Positions 1-8,313 of a stretch of 64,000 nucleotides of DNA are shown one piece after another. Under the pieces are notes generated by a model. It had not been told where the DNA came from and did not search any database. It saw only the letters and a program-made list of their open reading frames with translations. The position numbers were made by a program, and so were the translations under genes. The DNA is from Mycolicibacterium sp. BiH015 (lineage in GTDB: Bacteria > Actinomycetota > Actinomycetes > Mycobacteriales > Mycobacteriaceae). The stretch's first letter is position 1. The number at the start of each line of letters is the position of its first letter. The DNA is taken from NCBI RefSeq assembly GCF_027706845.1, contig NZ_JAQGCZ010000008.1:62001-126000 (forward strand), in the 5' to 3' direction.

Positions 1-95
1 TCCGGCGCATTCGAAATTCTTGACGTACCCGCGGAAGATTCATGACCTTATGAATGGCGGCTGTACGGGTAGTGCAAACCTACGGAGCGATGCGG

Positions 96-974
96 CTACT
101 CTGCTGTTTGCGACGGAGGCCGGATCGCTGCGAGCAGGTCGACCTGATCGGGGTCGGGAAGGCACGGGAAGAGTATTAGCTCGTCGCAACCGGCGGCGCT
201 GAAGGCGCCAATCTCCTCCTCGATCTGTGCGCTACTAGTCAGTGCGTTAGCGATGACATGTTCGGCGTACTGCCCGCTGAATCCGTAGTACTGCCCCAGG
301 TAGCGGCTCGCGGCCTCGCGAGCGTTGGCGCCCAATGCAAAGTATCCCAAAGACACCAGCCGCGGCGATCCGTTCCGGCCAGCGTGCAGCCAAGCGGCGC
401 GCACCGCGTCAGCGGTCTGCTTGAAGGCCTCGACACCGCCGCCGCCAGAGATCCAGCCACTGCCGTGCTGAACGACTCGCCGCAGCGCCGATTTGCCGCC
501 GCCGCCGATCAGCAGCGGCGGCTTCCCGTGGCCAGTCGGCGGCGGGCCGATGCGACCTCCGTCGACGACGGCGCCTTCCCATAGCGCGTGCATCCTTAAC
601 AGTAGGTCGTCCATCACTTTCCCGCGGGTGCTGTAATCGGTACCAGTGACGCTGTAGTCGTCTTCACGAGTGCCCACCGCGATTCCGACAGTCAGCCGGC
701 CGCCCGATAGCCGATCGATGCTTGCGAGCTGTTTGGCCAGCACGGCGCCATTTCCGCGGTAGGGCGCGATAAGGATCGAGGTCGCCAGACCAATGCGGTG
801 TGTCACTGCGGCCGCGGCGGCCAGCACTGGCACCGGATCGTAGTTGTCAAAGGCCAACCGGTCCAGCGTTCCCAGCGTCGAGAATCCCAGTCGTTCGGCT
901 GAACTCGCCCATTGCAACGTCTGCTCTGCCGTCGTTCCCGGGATAGTGGTCGGCAGGCCTACACCAAGCTTCAT
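96..974 (-). CDS. Luciferase-like (LLM) F420-type oxidoreductase
   Basis: A 292-residue TIM-barrel protein of the luciferase-like monooxygenase superfamily. The N-terminus MKLGVGLPTTIPG, the GTLDRLAF segment and the SGGRLTVGIAVG stretch are typical of mycobacterial F420-dependent members. The ATG at 974 is preferred because the 18 codons upstream (from 1028) are basic, low-quality sequence, and family members begin with MKLG/MKFG. The substrate is unknown; F420 rather than FMN is inferred from the organism type. It stands alone, with a gene-poor stretch upstream and the window edge downstream. Confidence 0.85.
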   Translation of the reverse strand: MKLGVGLPTTIPGTTAEQTLQWASSAERLGFSTLGTLDRLAFDNYDPVPVLAAAAAVTHRIGLATSILIAPYRGNGAVLAKQLASIDRLSGGRLTVGIAVGTREDDYSVTGTDYSTRGKVMDDLLLRMHALWEGAVVDGGRIGPPPTGHGKPPLLIGGGGKSALRRVVQHGSGWISGGGGVEAFKQTADAVRAAWLHAGRNGSPRLVSLGYFALGANAREAASRYLGQYYGFSGQYAEHVIANALTSSAQIEEEIGAFSAAGCDELILFPCLPDPDQVDLLAAIRPPSQTAE

Positions 975-1518
975 CACTCCATTGTGCCGCGTTCGGCGGT
1001 TTAAGATCCGGCGCCAGTTCGCCGGCAAACAGACAGCGCTGGACCTACCGTCGGGGCGGTGAACACCAGGGAGTCATCGCCGGTTAGAGACGAAGTAGAC
1101 ATCCTGCTTGGCCTGCAGACGAGCGGTCGGATTCTCGGGTGATTGTCTTCGCGTCGGTGTATTCGGCTCGCAGCTTGGATTCCGAAAGAGGTCTCCAAGC
1201 AGCGGACCCCAGGCAGTGAGCAGCAGTTTCCGGCGCCAGCCGCGCCGTCCTGTTCGGTGTCACGCGTACCAAAGCGCTACCGACAGACCGTGCCAGCACA
1301 CCCCTCAGCTGCAAGATACGGGTTCCTGACGGACGAAGTGCGGGCAATACCCGGACGATGCGCGCGACAGGCCGGTTCCCTGAGGGGCGCGTCGAAACCG
1401 TGCGATCTCCGCGAAAGAGAGAGCTCGCACCGGGTACCGTGCCAACGGCGCGGGCCTTGGGGCACAGCCCATTACATCGGTTGGGGGCCTCGCTAGGTCA
1501 ACGCAGCAACCAACCACC
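975..1518. other. Gene-poor stretch
   Basis: About 540 bases in which I recognise no protein, RNA gene or repeat on either strand. Short open frames exist but have arginine/serine-rich, shadow-like composition. Confidence 0.4.
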
Positions 1519-1910
1519 AACCGCCGCACCCTCATCGTTACTGGTGTCGTCGCAGTCGTGTTCCTCTTGGTGCTTATGGGCAGCTGCGATGACCACGACC
1601 GTGACGGCGACTCCCGCGCCCATCCATCACCATCGCTGTCAGCGAAAGCGTCAAGCCCCCACCAGCACCACCCGTGGTCGAACAGCCCCCTCGGGACGTC
1701 CCGCTGCCGTAGACCGTATTTCAGTCGAGCCGCGACGTCGACCTACGCGCCGGTGCCCCGATTCCGCAGATGCCGTCGAGTGTCGCCGACGCATCCGCGC
1801 GGAGGCGCCGCGCGCCGGGCCCGCACCGCTGTACGCGGGCCAGCCCGGGTATCGCGAGCCCTGGACCGCGACGGCGATGGCGCGGCCTGCGATGCACAGC
1901 CGTTCGGGCT
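1519..1910 (+). pseudogene. Broken excalibur-domain membrane/secreted protein
   Basis: The pieces of a small exported protein lie in different frames. A hydrophobic segment (RTLIVTGVVAVVFLLVLMGS, from about 1527) is followed in a second frame by a proline-rich linker (VKPPPAPPVVEQPP). A third frame carries the first half of an excalibur calcium-binding domain (APLYAGQPGYRE). The second half (ALDRDGDGAACD) follows immediately but one base out of frame, near 1858-1862. The family motif is a Cys, then PGYR, then DxDxDGxxC, so the order is intact and only the reading frame is lost. At least three frame changes in under 400 bases indicate a decayed gene; sequencing error could explain one of them. 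Confidence 0.6.
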
Positions 1911-1960
1911 TCCATTTTGACGTCGAAGGCACGAGATGAACGTTTGCGATCCGGGGCCGA

Positions 1961-2407
1961 CATGTTGCTGACCGAATAGATGCCGTGAAAGGCTGACATG
2001 ATCGTCCGACCATATCGTCGCTCGACATTGACCGCGATCGCGTTTACGGCAACCTCTGAGCAGCCGATAGCCAGTCCGAGCGCACCCGCGGCGCCAACCG
2101 CCGCCCAAAAAGTGTGCACCCACATGGGCGGGAGCAGGAGGAGACCCATTGCGGCGGCGCCAGCGATGGCGAACATCTCGCTGCCGTGTCAGTCGATGAG
2201 GGCTCCCGACACCTGCATGCTGATCAGAGACCCGACGCCCAGAGCTAGCAGCACGGTGCCGAGCTGCGCAGTCGACATGGAGGTTCGTTCGAGGACCGAC
2301 GGAAGGTGAACGGCCCAGGTCGCCAAGACCATTCCGAATGCTGCGTGAAGTCCGGACACCGACAAGCGTGTGCGGACAACCCCTTTCGGGGTGCCAACCG
2401 CTGTCAC
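1961..2407 (-). pseudogene. MFS transporter fragment with in-frame stop
   Basis: The first four to five membrane helices of a major facilitator transporter. A GTG start at 2407 overlaps the stop of the upstream MHS transporter gene (GTGA), so it was the next gene of that operon. Translation runs to ALID and then hits TGA at 2189-2191. The same frame continues with HGSEMFAIAGA and further hydrophobic helices to SVSNM near 1961, after which similarity ends. The TGA is most simply CGA (Arg) mutated to TGA, giving the expected D-R loop between helices. The missing C-terminal two thirds means loss was more than a point mutation. Confidence 0.65.
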
Positions 2408-3777
2408 TCCCCAACGCGAATCGGGTCGTTGTGGGCCGGATCAGACGCGATCGCCTCGTCCACCCGCCGTCCTGCGGTCTCGCGCAGAGTCACAGCCGAG
2501 ACGATGGCAGCCAAACCGGTGACGATCAGGATGATCGCTGGGGCGACGGGACTGCCGGTGACGGAGATCAGCCACGTCGCGACGTACGGCGCGGTCCCAC
2601 CGAAAATCGCCACCGACAGGTTGAAGCCGATGGAAAAGCCCGCGTAGCGCACGCGACTGGGAAAAATCTCGACCAACGCGGCGCCCGATGCGGACATGAA
2701 CATTGCGAGGAACACGCCCATGGCGGCGTGGGCCACGATGATGAGCGCGGTATTGGCGGTGGCGAAAGCCGCGAAGGCCGGAAATACGACGACGGTGCCC
2801 AGAACCGCGCCGACGATGATGACTGGCTTGCGGCCGTACACGTCGGACAGTCGGGCGAATACAAAGATCGATGCTGCGGCAGCGCAAAGGCAGATCACCG
2901 TCGACGCGGAGGCCAGGCCGAAGGAGAAGCCGACCTCGGACTGGAGGTAGGTCTGCATGTAGACGAAGGTGAAGTAGAAGGCAGCGGCCTGGAAGGCGAT
3001 ACATCCGATGACCTGGATGATTTGGCGGCGGTTGCTGCGCAGCGCGTCCTTGATCGGGCTCTTGCTGACCTCGCCGGCGGACTGTAGGCGCTCGAATTCT
3101 GCGGTGTCGTTGAGCTTGATCCGCAGGTAGAGGCCCACAAGGCCGAGTGGTCCCGCAATCAGGAAGGGAATGCGCCAGCCCCAATCGAACATGGCGGAGT
3201 CGCTGAGCATGGCATCAAGTGAAAGCACCAACACCGAGGCGGCGGCGTTCGCGAGATAGCTGGAGCAATGCCAGAAGCTGACCGTCCGCGCCCGGCGCCC
3301 CCGCAGCGCGGACTCCACCAAAAAGGTTGCCGCCCCGCCGGGTTCGCCACCGGCGGCGAAGCCCTGGACGATACGCAGAGCGACCAGAAGTATGGGTGCG
3401 GCGATGCCGATGACCGCGTAGCCCGGCAACAGTCCGACTGCGAACGTCGACGCCGACATCAGGATGATCGAGGCGGCGAGAATCCTCTTGCGCCCCACTT
3501 TGTCACCGAGACGGCCGAACACGAATCCACCGATTGGGTTCATCAGAAAGGCCACGCCGAAGGCGGCGAACGTCGCGAGCAAGCTGGCCGCCGGGTCGTC
3601 CGATGGGAAGAAGATCTGCCCTAGCAGCACCGCCAGAAACCCGTATGCCGCGAAGTCGAACCACGTGATGAAGTTGCCGATCGCGGCCGCGGTGATTGCT
3701 CGACGTAGTTCGGGCCCCTGCAGGCGCCCCTCCTTTTCCGTGGCGGCGGCGCTCGTCTCTGTCGGTGACATCGTCAT
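2404..3777 (-). CDS. MHS-family MFS transporter (metabolite:H+ symporter)
   Basis: A 457-residue, 12-helix inner-membrane transporter of the metabolite:H+ symporter family (KgtP/ProP/ShiA type). Evidence is the N-terminal NFITWFDFAAYGFLAVLLG helix, the cytoplasmic loop GRLGDKVGRKR between helices 2 and 3 (the MFS signature), and RIVQGFAAGGEPGGAATF in helix 4. Length is normal. Substrates of this family are organic acids, betaines and similar compounds. A Shine-Dalgarno-like AGGGGAT precedes the ATG. An operator copy at 3789-3808 sits just upstream of the start, so repression by the local GntR protein is likely. It is divergent from the RbsD-like gene. Confidence 0.9.
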   Translation of the reverse strand: MTMSPTETSAAATEKEGRLQGPELRRAITAAAIGNFITWFDFAAYGFLAVLLGQIFFPSDDPAASLLATFAAFGVAFLMNPIGGFVFGRLGDKVGRKRILAASIILMSASTFAVGLLPGYAVIGIAAPILLVALRIVQGFAAGGEPGGAATFLVESALRGRRARTVSFWHCSSYLANAAASVLVLSLDAMLSDSAMFDWGWRIPFLIAGPLGLVGLYLRIKLNDTAEFERLQSAGEVSKSPIKDALRSNRRQIIQVIGCIAFQAAAFYFTFVYMQTYLQSEVGFSFGLASASTVICLCAAAASIFVFARLSDVYGRKPVIIVGAVLGTVVVFPAFAAFATANTALIIVAHAAMGVFLAMFMSASGAALVEIFPSRVRYAGFSIGFNLSVAIFGGTAPYVATWLISVTGSPVAPAIILIVTGLAAIVSAVTLRETAGRRVDEAIASDPAHNDPIRVGE

Positions 3778-3788
3778 CCCCTACTTTG

Positions 3789-3808
3789 ATTGTCCAACTG
3801 TCGACAAC
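3789..3808 (-). promoter_or_regulatory. GntR operator copy A
   Basis: The site reads ATTGTCCAACTGTCGACAAC, an inverted repeat ATTGTC-N8-GACAAC whose right arm extends to TGTCGACA. It is one of six matching 20-bp sites in this window. It lies 12 bases upstream of the MHS transporter start, where a bound repressor would block initiation. Confidence 0.75.
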
Positions 3809-3885
3809 ATACAAGAGGATGGCGTGCGTCACAACTTTCCGAGCGGCCGGCTTGACCCGGCGAGGCCGCGATACCTAGCGTAATC

Positions 3886-3905
3886 ATTGTCGACACTTAG
3901 ACAAT
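3886..3905 (+). promoter_or_regulatory. GntR operator copy B
   Basis: The site reads ATTGTCGACACTTAGACAAT, with perfect outer arms ATTGTC-N8-GACAAT. It is the same motif as the other copies in reverse orientation and lies 24 bases before the GTG of the RbsD-like gene. Copies A and B together occupy the divergent promoter region. Confidence 0.75.
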
Positions 3906-3929
3906 ATGTGAAGAAGGGCGGCAGCAACC

Positions 3930-4424
3930 GTGAAGATTCGACTGCTACACGCGCGCCTGGCAGCAGTGGTGAGCCAACTACGTCATGGCGAGATGCTGTA
4001 TATCGCCGATGCGGGCAGTGGCACCTCACCAGCCAGCCTGGTGCCGTTGGCCGATCAGGTCGAGGTGATCCATGTCGGGATCGCTCCCGGCTTGCCCACG
4101 GTCCGCGACGTGGTGTCCGTGCTGTGGGAGGTCGGCGACTTCGAGGCGGCGATCATCACCGAGGACATGCGGACCGCGTATCCCGCGGGGCACGAATCGA
4201 TACGGGCACTGGTAGGCGAGGCACACGTGCACGAGATGCGCTATTTACCTGACTTCTATCGCCTGCGCGACCGCGTCAAGGTCTTCATCCAGACCGGCGA
4301 CTACTCCGTGCACGCGAATATTGTTCTCGTGGCGGGCTATCCGAGTCCGCCGATTCCACTGAACTGGTTGACGTCCTCGACATGGCTCGATGAGCTGGCC
4401 GACAAATCCGCAGAGCAGGCGTGA
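3930..4424 (+). CDS. RbsD/FucU-family sugar mutarotase-like protein
   Basis: A 164-residue cytoplasmic protein of the RbsD/FucU fold. The motif LRHGEMLYIADAGSG near residue 22 matches the family pattern with the catalytic His in HG(D/E) followed by ADAG. The C-terminal QTGDYSVHANIVLVAGY matches the RTGE..PYANxxLxxG closing motif. Known members interconvert anomers of ribose, fucose and related sugars. The true substrate here is unknown, and the mix with amino-acid-type enzymes in the regulon leaves it open. The start is GTG. It is the first gene of an operon with the following hydrolase and EamA gene, behind operator B. Confidence 0.8.
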   Translation: MKIRLLHARLAAVVSQLRHGEMLYIADAGSGTSPASLVPLADQVEVIHVGIAPGLPTVRDVVSVLWEVGDFEAAIITEDMRTAYPAGHESIRALVGEAHVHEMRYLPDFYRLRDRVKVFIQTGDYSVHANIVLVAGYPSPPIPLNWLTSSTWLDELADKSAEQA

Positions 4425-5199
4425 CGTGCCCTTCTTCGACGGTGTGGCCGGTCGCGTGTACTTCCGGACCTGGCGAGCTCGTGCACCGCATTCGAACGTG
4501 TTGCTGCTCCACGGGTTTGGCGAGCACACTGGCCACTACCACCGACTCGCGCACGAGCTCACCGCAGCCGCTTTCGACGTGTGGGGCCTCGACCACATCG
4601 GCCACGGCCATACCGAAGGCGACCGAGGCCTGTTCGATTCTGTCGACGATCTGGCTCGCAACGCGCTGATGCTCCTGGACCGGATCGCACACGAGGCTTC
4701 GGCGCGGCCTACCGTTGTGGTGGGGCACTCGCTCGGCGCATTGACCGGCGCGCTGATGCTGCTGGAGCGGCCGGACGCCGCGTGCGGCCTGATCATGACC
4801 GGCGCTCCGCTGCACGGCTTACCGCACGCCTCCGATTCCGACGAGCCGATCATGTCCCTGGATGAGGCCTATCTCGATGCTCTCGACAACGACCCGCTCG
4901 GGTTCGATACGAGTCCCTGCGAGCCCAACCTCTGGCGCGCGCTGGGAATAGCCGGAGACAAAGTCCGCACCAGGCTACCCGCCGTAGACTTGGCGACCTT
5001 GCTCATCAACGGCGACCATGATGCGTTCGCCGCGCCCAGTGATGCCGAAGCATTCGCAAGGTCCCTTCATCGCGGGCGCGCAGTCGTCATTCCTGGTGGC
5101 CACCACGACATTCCAAATGACGTCGCACACCGAGAGGTCGCTGCACTGATCGCGGAAGCGGCACTCGAATGGTGCCGACCACAATCGCACAACGTCTGA
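4390..5199 (+). CDS. Alpha/beta hydrolase, monoacylglycerol lipase-like
   Basis: A 269-residue serine hydrolase resembling lysophospholipase/monoacylglycerol lipase. It has an HGFGEHTGHY oxyanion-region motif, the nucleophile elbow VVGHSLGAL (Ser), a late Asp in LINGDHDAF and the catalytic His in PGGHHDI. It overlaps the end of the RbsD-like gene by 35 bases if ATG 4390 is used. A GTG at 4426, just after that gene's stop, would give MPFFDGVAG and is equally plausible. Its role in the regulon may be to open a lactone or ester; that is inference. Confidence 0.8.
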   Translation: MSWPTNPQSRRDVPFFDGVAGRVYFRTWRARAPHSNVLLLHGFGEHTGHYHRLAHELTAAAFDVWGLDHIGHGHTEGDRGLFDSVDDLARNALMLLDRIAHEASARPTVVVGHSLGALTGALMLLERPDAACGLIMTGAPLHGLPHASDSDEPIMSLDEAYLDALDNDPLGFDTSPCEPNLWRALGIAGDKVRTRLPAVDLATLLINGDHDAFAAPSDAEAFARSLHRGRAVVIPGGHHDIPNDVAHREVAALIAEAALEWCRPQSHNV

Positions 5200-5208
5200 G
5201 AATCGAAT

Positions 5209-6174
5209 ATGTCAGTCAGGACAGTGGGCACAACCAGTTCCAGAGCGACGATGTTGGTGGTCGCCTCAGTGGCGCTACAGGAAGGCGGTGCCGCGCTGGC
5301 GGTTGGCCTGTTCGCATGGGTCGGCCCGACCGGAGCGGTGTTACTCCGATTCGCCGGAGCCGGGCTGATCCTGACCTTGCTGGTGCGACCCCGCCTGCGG
5401 GGGCTCTCACCAGCCCAGTGGAAGGCTGTCACCGCCCTGACCGCGTCCCTGACAGTCATGAATTTCTGTTTTTACCAGGCAGTTTCGCGTGTGCCGCTGG
5501 GACTGGTCGTAACAGTTGAGATTTTGGGCCCGCTGATTCTGTCGGTTGTGGTTGGCCGCCGCTGGATGTCGTGGCTGTGGGCGGGGCTTTCTTTGGTCGG
5601 GGTCACCATCCTCGGCGCGAGCGGATGGGGCGGGCACGCCGACTACGTGGGCTTCGCGTTCGCGGCCGTCGCCGCCGCCAGTTGGGCGTGCTACATCCTC
5701 GCCGGTGCTCGTGCGGCCCCCATGTTCGCGCCGATGGATGCGCTGGCACTGGCGTCGTGCCTCGGAGCGGTTGCACTGGCTCCGATGGCGGTCATCGCCG
5801 GCGGCGGCACCTTGACCTTGAACTGGGCCGTGGTCGGATTGGGCTTGGCTGTCGCGTTGACCTGCTCGGTGCTCCCCTACTCCTTCGAACTCCTCGCCCT
5901 GCGCAGTCTTCCCTCGCACGCATTCGCCGTGTTGACCAGTCTTTCGCCCGTCGTGGCAGCGATCTCCGGTTGGCTGCTGCTCGACCAACGACTCGGCGGG
6001 GCGGACTGGGTCGCGATCGGCTGCGTGACCGCCGCCAGCGTCGGAGCTGTGCAGTGCGGTCGACGAAAGATCCGGCCAAAGTCCGCACCATCACCGCGAC
6101 GACCGACCCGCGTCTCGGCGGCTGGGATAGATACACCAGCCCACCCGGACAGATTGTGCACTTGTCGACAATAA
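5209..6174 (+). CDS. EamA/DMT-family transporter (RhtA-like)
   Basis: A 321-residue membrane protein with about ten hydrophobic segments arranged as two EamA repeats (LFAWVGPTGAVLLRFAGAGL in the first, SHAFAVLTSLSPVVAAISGW in the second). Drug/metabolite transporters of the RhtA type usually export amino acids or their analogues. It follows the hydrolase by 9 bases. The basic C-terminal tail beyond residue 285 looks unstructured. The stop codon lies within operator copy C, which serves the next unit. Confidence 0.85.
   Translation: MSVRTVGTTSSRATMLVVASVALQEGGAALAVGLFAWVGPTGAVLLRFAGAGLILTLLVRPRLRGLSPAQWKAVTALTASLTVMNFCFYQAVSRVPLGLVVTVEILGPLILSVVVGRRWMSWLWAGLSLVGVTILGASGWGGHADYVGFAFAAVAAASWACYILAGARAAPMFAPMDALALASCLGAVALAPMAVIAGGGTLTLNWAVVGLGLAVALTCSVLPYSFELLALRSLPSHAFAVLTSLSPVVAAISGWLLLDQRLGGADWVAIGCVTAASVGAVQCGRRKIRPKSAPSPRRPTRVSAAGIDTPAHPDRLCTCRQ
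6153..6172 (+). promoter_or_regulatory. GntR operator copy C overlapping a promoter
   Basis: The site reads ATTGTGCACTTGTCGACAAT. A plausible -35 (TTGTCG, 6162-6167) lies inside it, and a plausible -10 (TATAGT, 6186-6191) follows after 18 bases. The predicted transcript leads into the DapA-family gene at 6263. A repressor bound here would cover the -35 box. Confidence 0.75.
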
Positions 6175-6262
6175 TCAATTCAGGTTATAGTCTTTCAGCG
6201 CGTTCGACGCCACGAAGCGTTCACACGATCACCGCGCCTATCAACGATTCGAAGGGCACAGC

Positions 6263-7156
6263 ATGACCAAGAAGCTCGGAGGCATCCTCGCCGCCGTATC
6301 CACCCCGTTCGCCGCCGACGGCAGTGTCGACGAAGGGCGTCTGCGTGCCCACGTCGACTTCCTGATCGACAACGGCCTTCACGGCCTGGTTCCCGGCGGC
6401 AGCACCGGCGAGTTCGCCGCGCTGACCGCTGACGAGCGCAAGTTCGTCAACAAGGTTGTCATCGACCAGGCCGCAGGCCGGGTTCCGGTGGCTCCACAAA
6501 CGGGATCCACCAGCACCGCCGAAGCGATCGCGTTGTCGAAACAGGCCGCCGCCGATGGCGCGGACGCGATCCTGCTGGTCCAGCCGTATTATGAGGCGCC
6601 GACGCGGCGCGAGGTCATCGAATACTTCGCCACCGTCGGCGAAGCCGCCGGTGTTCCCGTCATTGCTTACAACCTGCCCGGGGTGACCGGCATGAACCTG
6701 GATCGTCCGTTCTATCGCGAACTGCTGGAGCGCACGTCAGCTGTGCAGTACGTCAAGGACACCTCGGGATCGATCGAGCAAGCCTTCGACCTGATCTTCA
6801 ACCTCGGCGACGCCATCGACACCTTTGTCGGTTGGGACACCATCGTGCTGCCCGCGTTCTCCGCCGGTGCGGCGGGATCCATCTGGGGGGCACCGAATTT
6901 CGCGCCGAAGGAGTGCGTCGCGATCTATGACCTGGCCAAGGCCGGCAAGACCGCCGAGGCGTTCGACATCTTCAAGCGGCTATGGAATGTGTTCGACTTC
7001 CTCGGCAAGGAGGGTTACGCGGTCTCGACCAAGGCGGCGGCCCAGGCTGTCGGGGTCGATCTCGGCGCACCGCGGGCACCGTACGGCGAACTCGAGCCCG
7101 AGAAGCTCGACGAACTGCGCAAGTTGGTCGCCGAGACCGGCCTCAACTACTCGTAA
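6263..7156 (+). CDS. DapA-family Schiff-base lyase/dehydratase
   Basis: A 297-residue (beta/alpha)8 enzyme of the dihydrodipicolinate synthase/N-acetylneuraminate lyase family. The Schiff-base Lys is in QYVKDTSGS and the catalytic Tyr in IAYNLPG; GGSTGEFAAL is the active-site loop. The Arg that binds the second carboxylate in true DapA (YNVPSRTG) is Val here (YNLPGVTG), so lysine synthesis is unlikely. Family members that act on keto-deoxy sugar acids or on pyrroline-4-hydroxy-2-carboxylate (hydroxyproline catabolism) are the better candidates. SD AAGGG lies before the ATG. It is followed by a racemase-superfamily gene in the same unit, behind operator C. Confidence 0.85.
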   Translation: MTKKLGGILAAVSTPFAADGSVDEGRLRAHVDFLIDNGLHGLVPGGSTGEFAALTADERKFVNKVVIDQAAGRVPVAPQTGSTSTAEAIALSKQAAADGADAILLVQPYYEAPTRREVIEYFATVGEAAGVPVIAYNLPGVTGMNLDRPFYRELLERTSAVQYVKDTSGSIEQAFDLIFNLGDAIDTFVGWDTIVLPAFSAGAAGSIWGAPNFAPKECVAIYDLAKAGKTAEAFDIFKRLWNVFDFLGKEGYAVSTKAAAQAVGVDLGAPRAPYGELEPEKLDELRKLVAETGLNYS

Positions 7157-7170
7157 TCTGACGTGTGGAC

Positions 7171-7213
7171 ACGTCACCAGGGCCGCGGCCGCCGCCGCGC
7201 ACCCTGGTGACGT
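7171..7213 (+). promoter_or_regulatory. Intercistronic hairpin
   Basis: A perfect 12-bp inverted repeat: ACGTCACCAGGG (7171-7182) and CCCTGGTGACGT (7202-7213) around a 19-base GC-rich loop. It lies between the DapA-family and racemase-superfamily genes. There is no T-run, so it is more likely an mRNA-stabilising or attenuating stem than a full terminator. Confidence 0.5.
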
Positions 7214-7246
7214 CCCGGGCGGCCAACACATTCCAGGAGCGAACGC

Positions 7247-8284
7247 ATGCGGTTCAGCCGGATGGTCAACGTGGTGAAGTGTCACGTCGGCGGTGAGATA
7301 AACAACGTCGTCACCGGCGGTATCGGCGATGTGCCCGGAGCGACGGTCTTCGACAAGATGAAGTACTTCCGCGACCACGACGACGATCTGCGCCAACTGC
7401 TGTTGCACGAACCGCGTGGCGCAGTCACGCACTGTGTGAACTACATTGTGGCCGCCACCGATCCGCGGGCTCGCTTCGGCTACGTCATCGCCGAATCGAC
7501 CGAGTATCCGGCCATGTCCGGGTCCAACACCATTTGCGTGGCCACCGCACTCCTTGAGACCGGTATGGTTCGCATGGTCGAGCCCGTCACGGTGCTGGTA
7601 CTGGAGGCGCCTGCCGGCCTCATCCACATCCGCTGCACCTGCAGCGATGGCAAGGTCACCGCCGTGGAGTTCGTCAATCAGCCCGCGTTCGCCTACCGCA
7701 CCGACGTGCCTCTGGAACTTGAGGGCTATCCCACACTCACCGTCGATGTCGCTTGGGGCGGCATGGCATACGTGTTGGCGCAGGCCTCCGAGCTCGGCTT
7801 CGCGTTGACCCCCGACGAAGCGCGCGAGCTGAGCGACATCGGGCAGCGACTGAAGAAGGCTGCGGCAGAACAGATCCCGGTCGTGCACCCGGTCAATCCT
7901 GAATTCGCCGGCATCACGCAGACCGAGATCGTCGGGCAGCTGGAGCGCCGCGACGGCGTGCTGACATCCCGCAACGCCGTCGTGGTTTCGCCGGGTCGGT
8001 TGGACCGCTCGCCATGTGGCACCGGCACATCCGCGCGCTTAGCAGTCCTGAAAGCCAAGCATCTCATCGATGTCGGCGAACCGTTCATCCATGAGTCGGT
8101 CATCGATGCGCGGTTCCACAGCCGCATCGACAAGACCGTCCGCGTCGGCGCGTACGACGCTGTGGTTCCCCGCATCGCCGGGCAGGCCTACATCACCGAG
8201 ATCAGCCAGGTGGGCCTCGACCCCGCAGACCCCTACCCCACCGGGTACGTGTTATCTGACACGTGGCCCAACGATGACGATTGA
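7247..8284 (+). CDS. Proline racemase-superfamily enzyme (Ser/Cys type)
   Basis: A 345-residue protein of the proline racemase / 4-hydroxyproline epimerase / trans-3-hydroxyproline dehydratase superfamily. The second catalytic motif DRSPCGTGTSARLA keeps its Cys. In the first motif the usual Cys is Ser (YPAMSGSNTICVAT), so it is not a plain Cys/Cys proline racemase. Superfamily members with altered pairs include epimerases and dehydratases of hydroxyproline. The start ATG has AGGAG upstream. Its place after a DapA-family gene supports a hydroxyproline-type route, but the FGGY kinase in the same regulon does not fit that, so the substrate stays open. Confidence 0.85.
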   Translation: MRFSRMVNVVKCHVGGEINNVVTGGIGDVPGATVFDKMKYFRDHDDDLRQLLLHEPRGAVTHCVNYIVAATDPRARFGYVIAESTEYPAMSGSNTICVATALLETGMVRMVEPVTVLVLEAPAGLIHIRCTCSDGKVTAVEFVNQPAFAYRTDVPLELEGYPTLTVDVAWGGMAYVLAQASELGFALTPDEARELSDIGQRLKKAAAEQIPVVHPVNPEFAGITQTEIVGQLERRDGVLTSRNAVVVSPGRLDRSPCGTGTSARLAVLKAKHLIDVGEPFIHESVIDARFHSRIDKTVRVGAYDAVVPRIAGQAYITEISQVGLDPADPYPTGYVLSDTWPNDDD

Positions 8285-8313
8285 CATTATTGCCCGACGA
8301 GTCCCGAATTGCG

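Noticed and set aside
2338..3087. A 249-codon plus-strand open frame rich in Asp, Gly and Arg
   Set aside because: Antisense shadow of the MHS transporter; no start signal or family resemblance.
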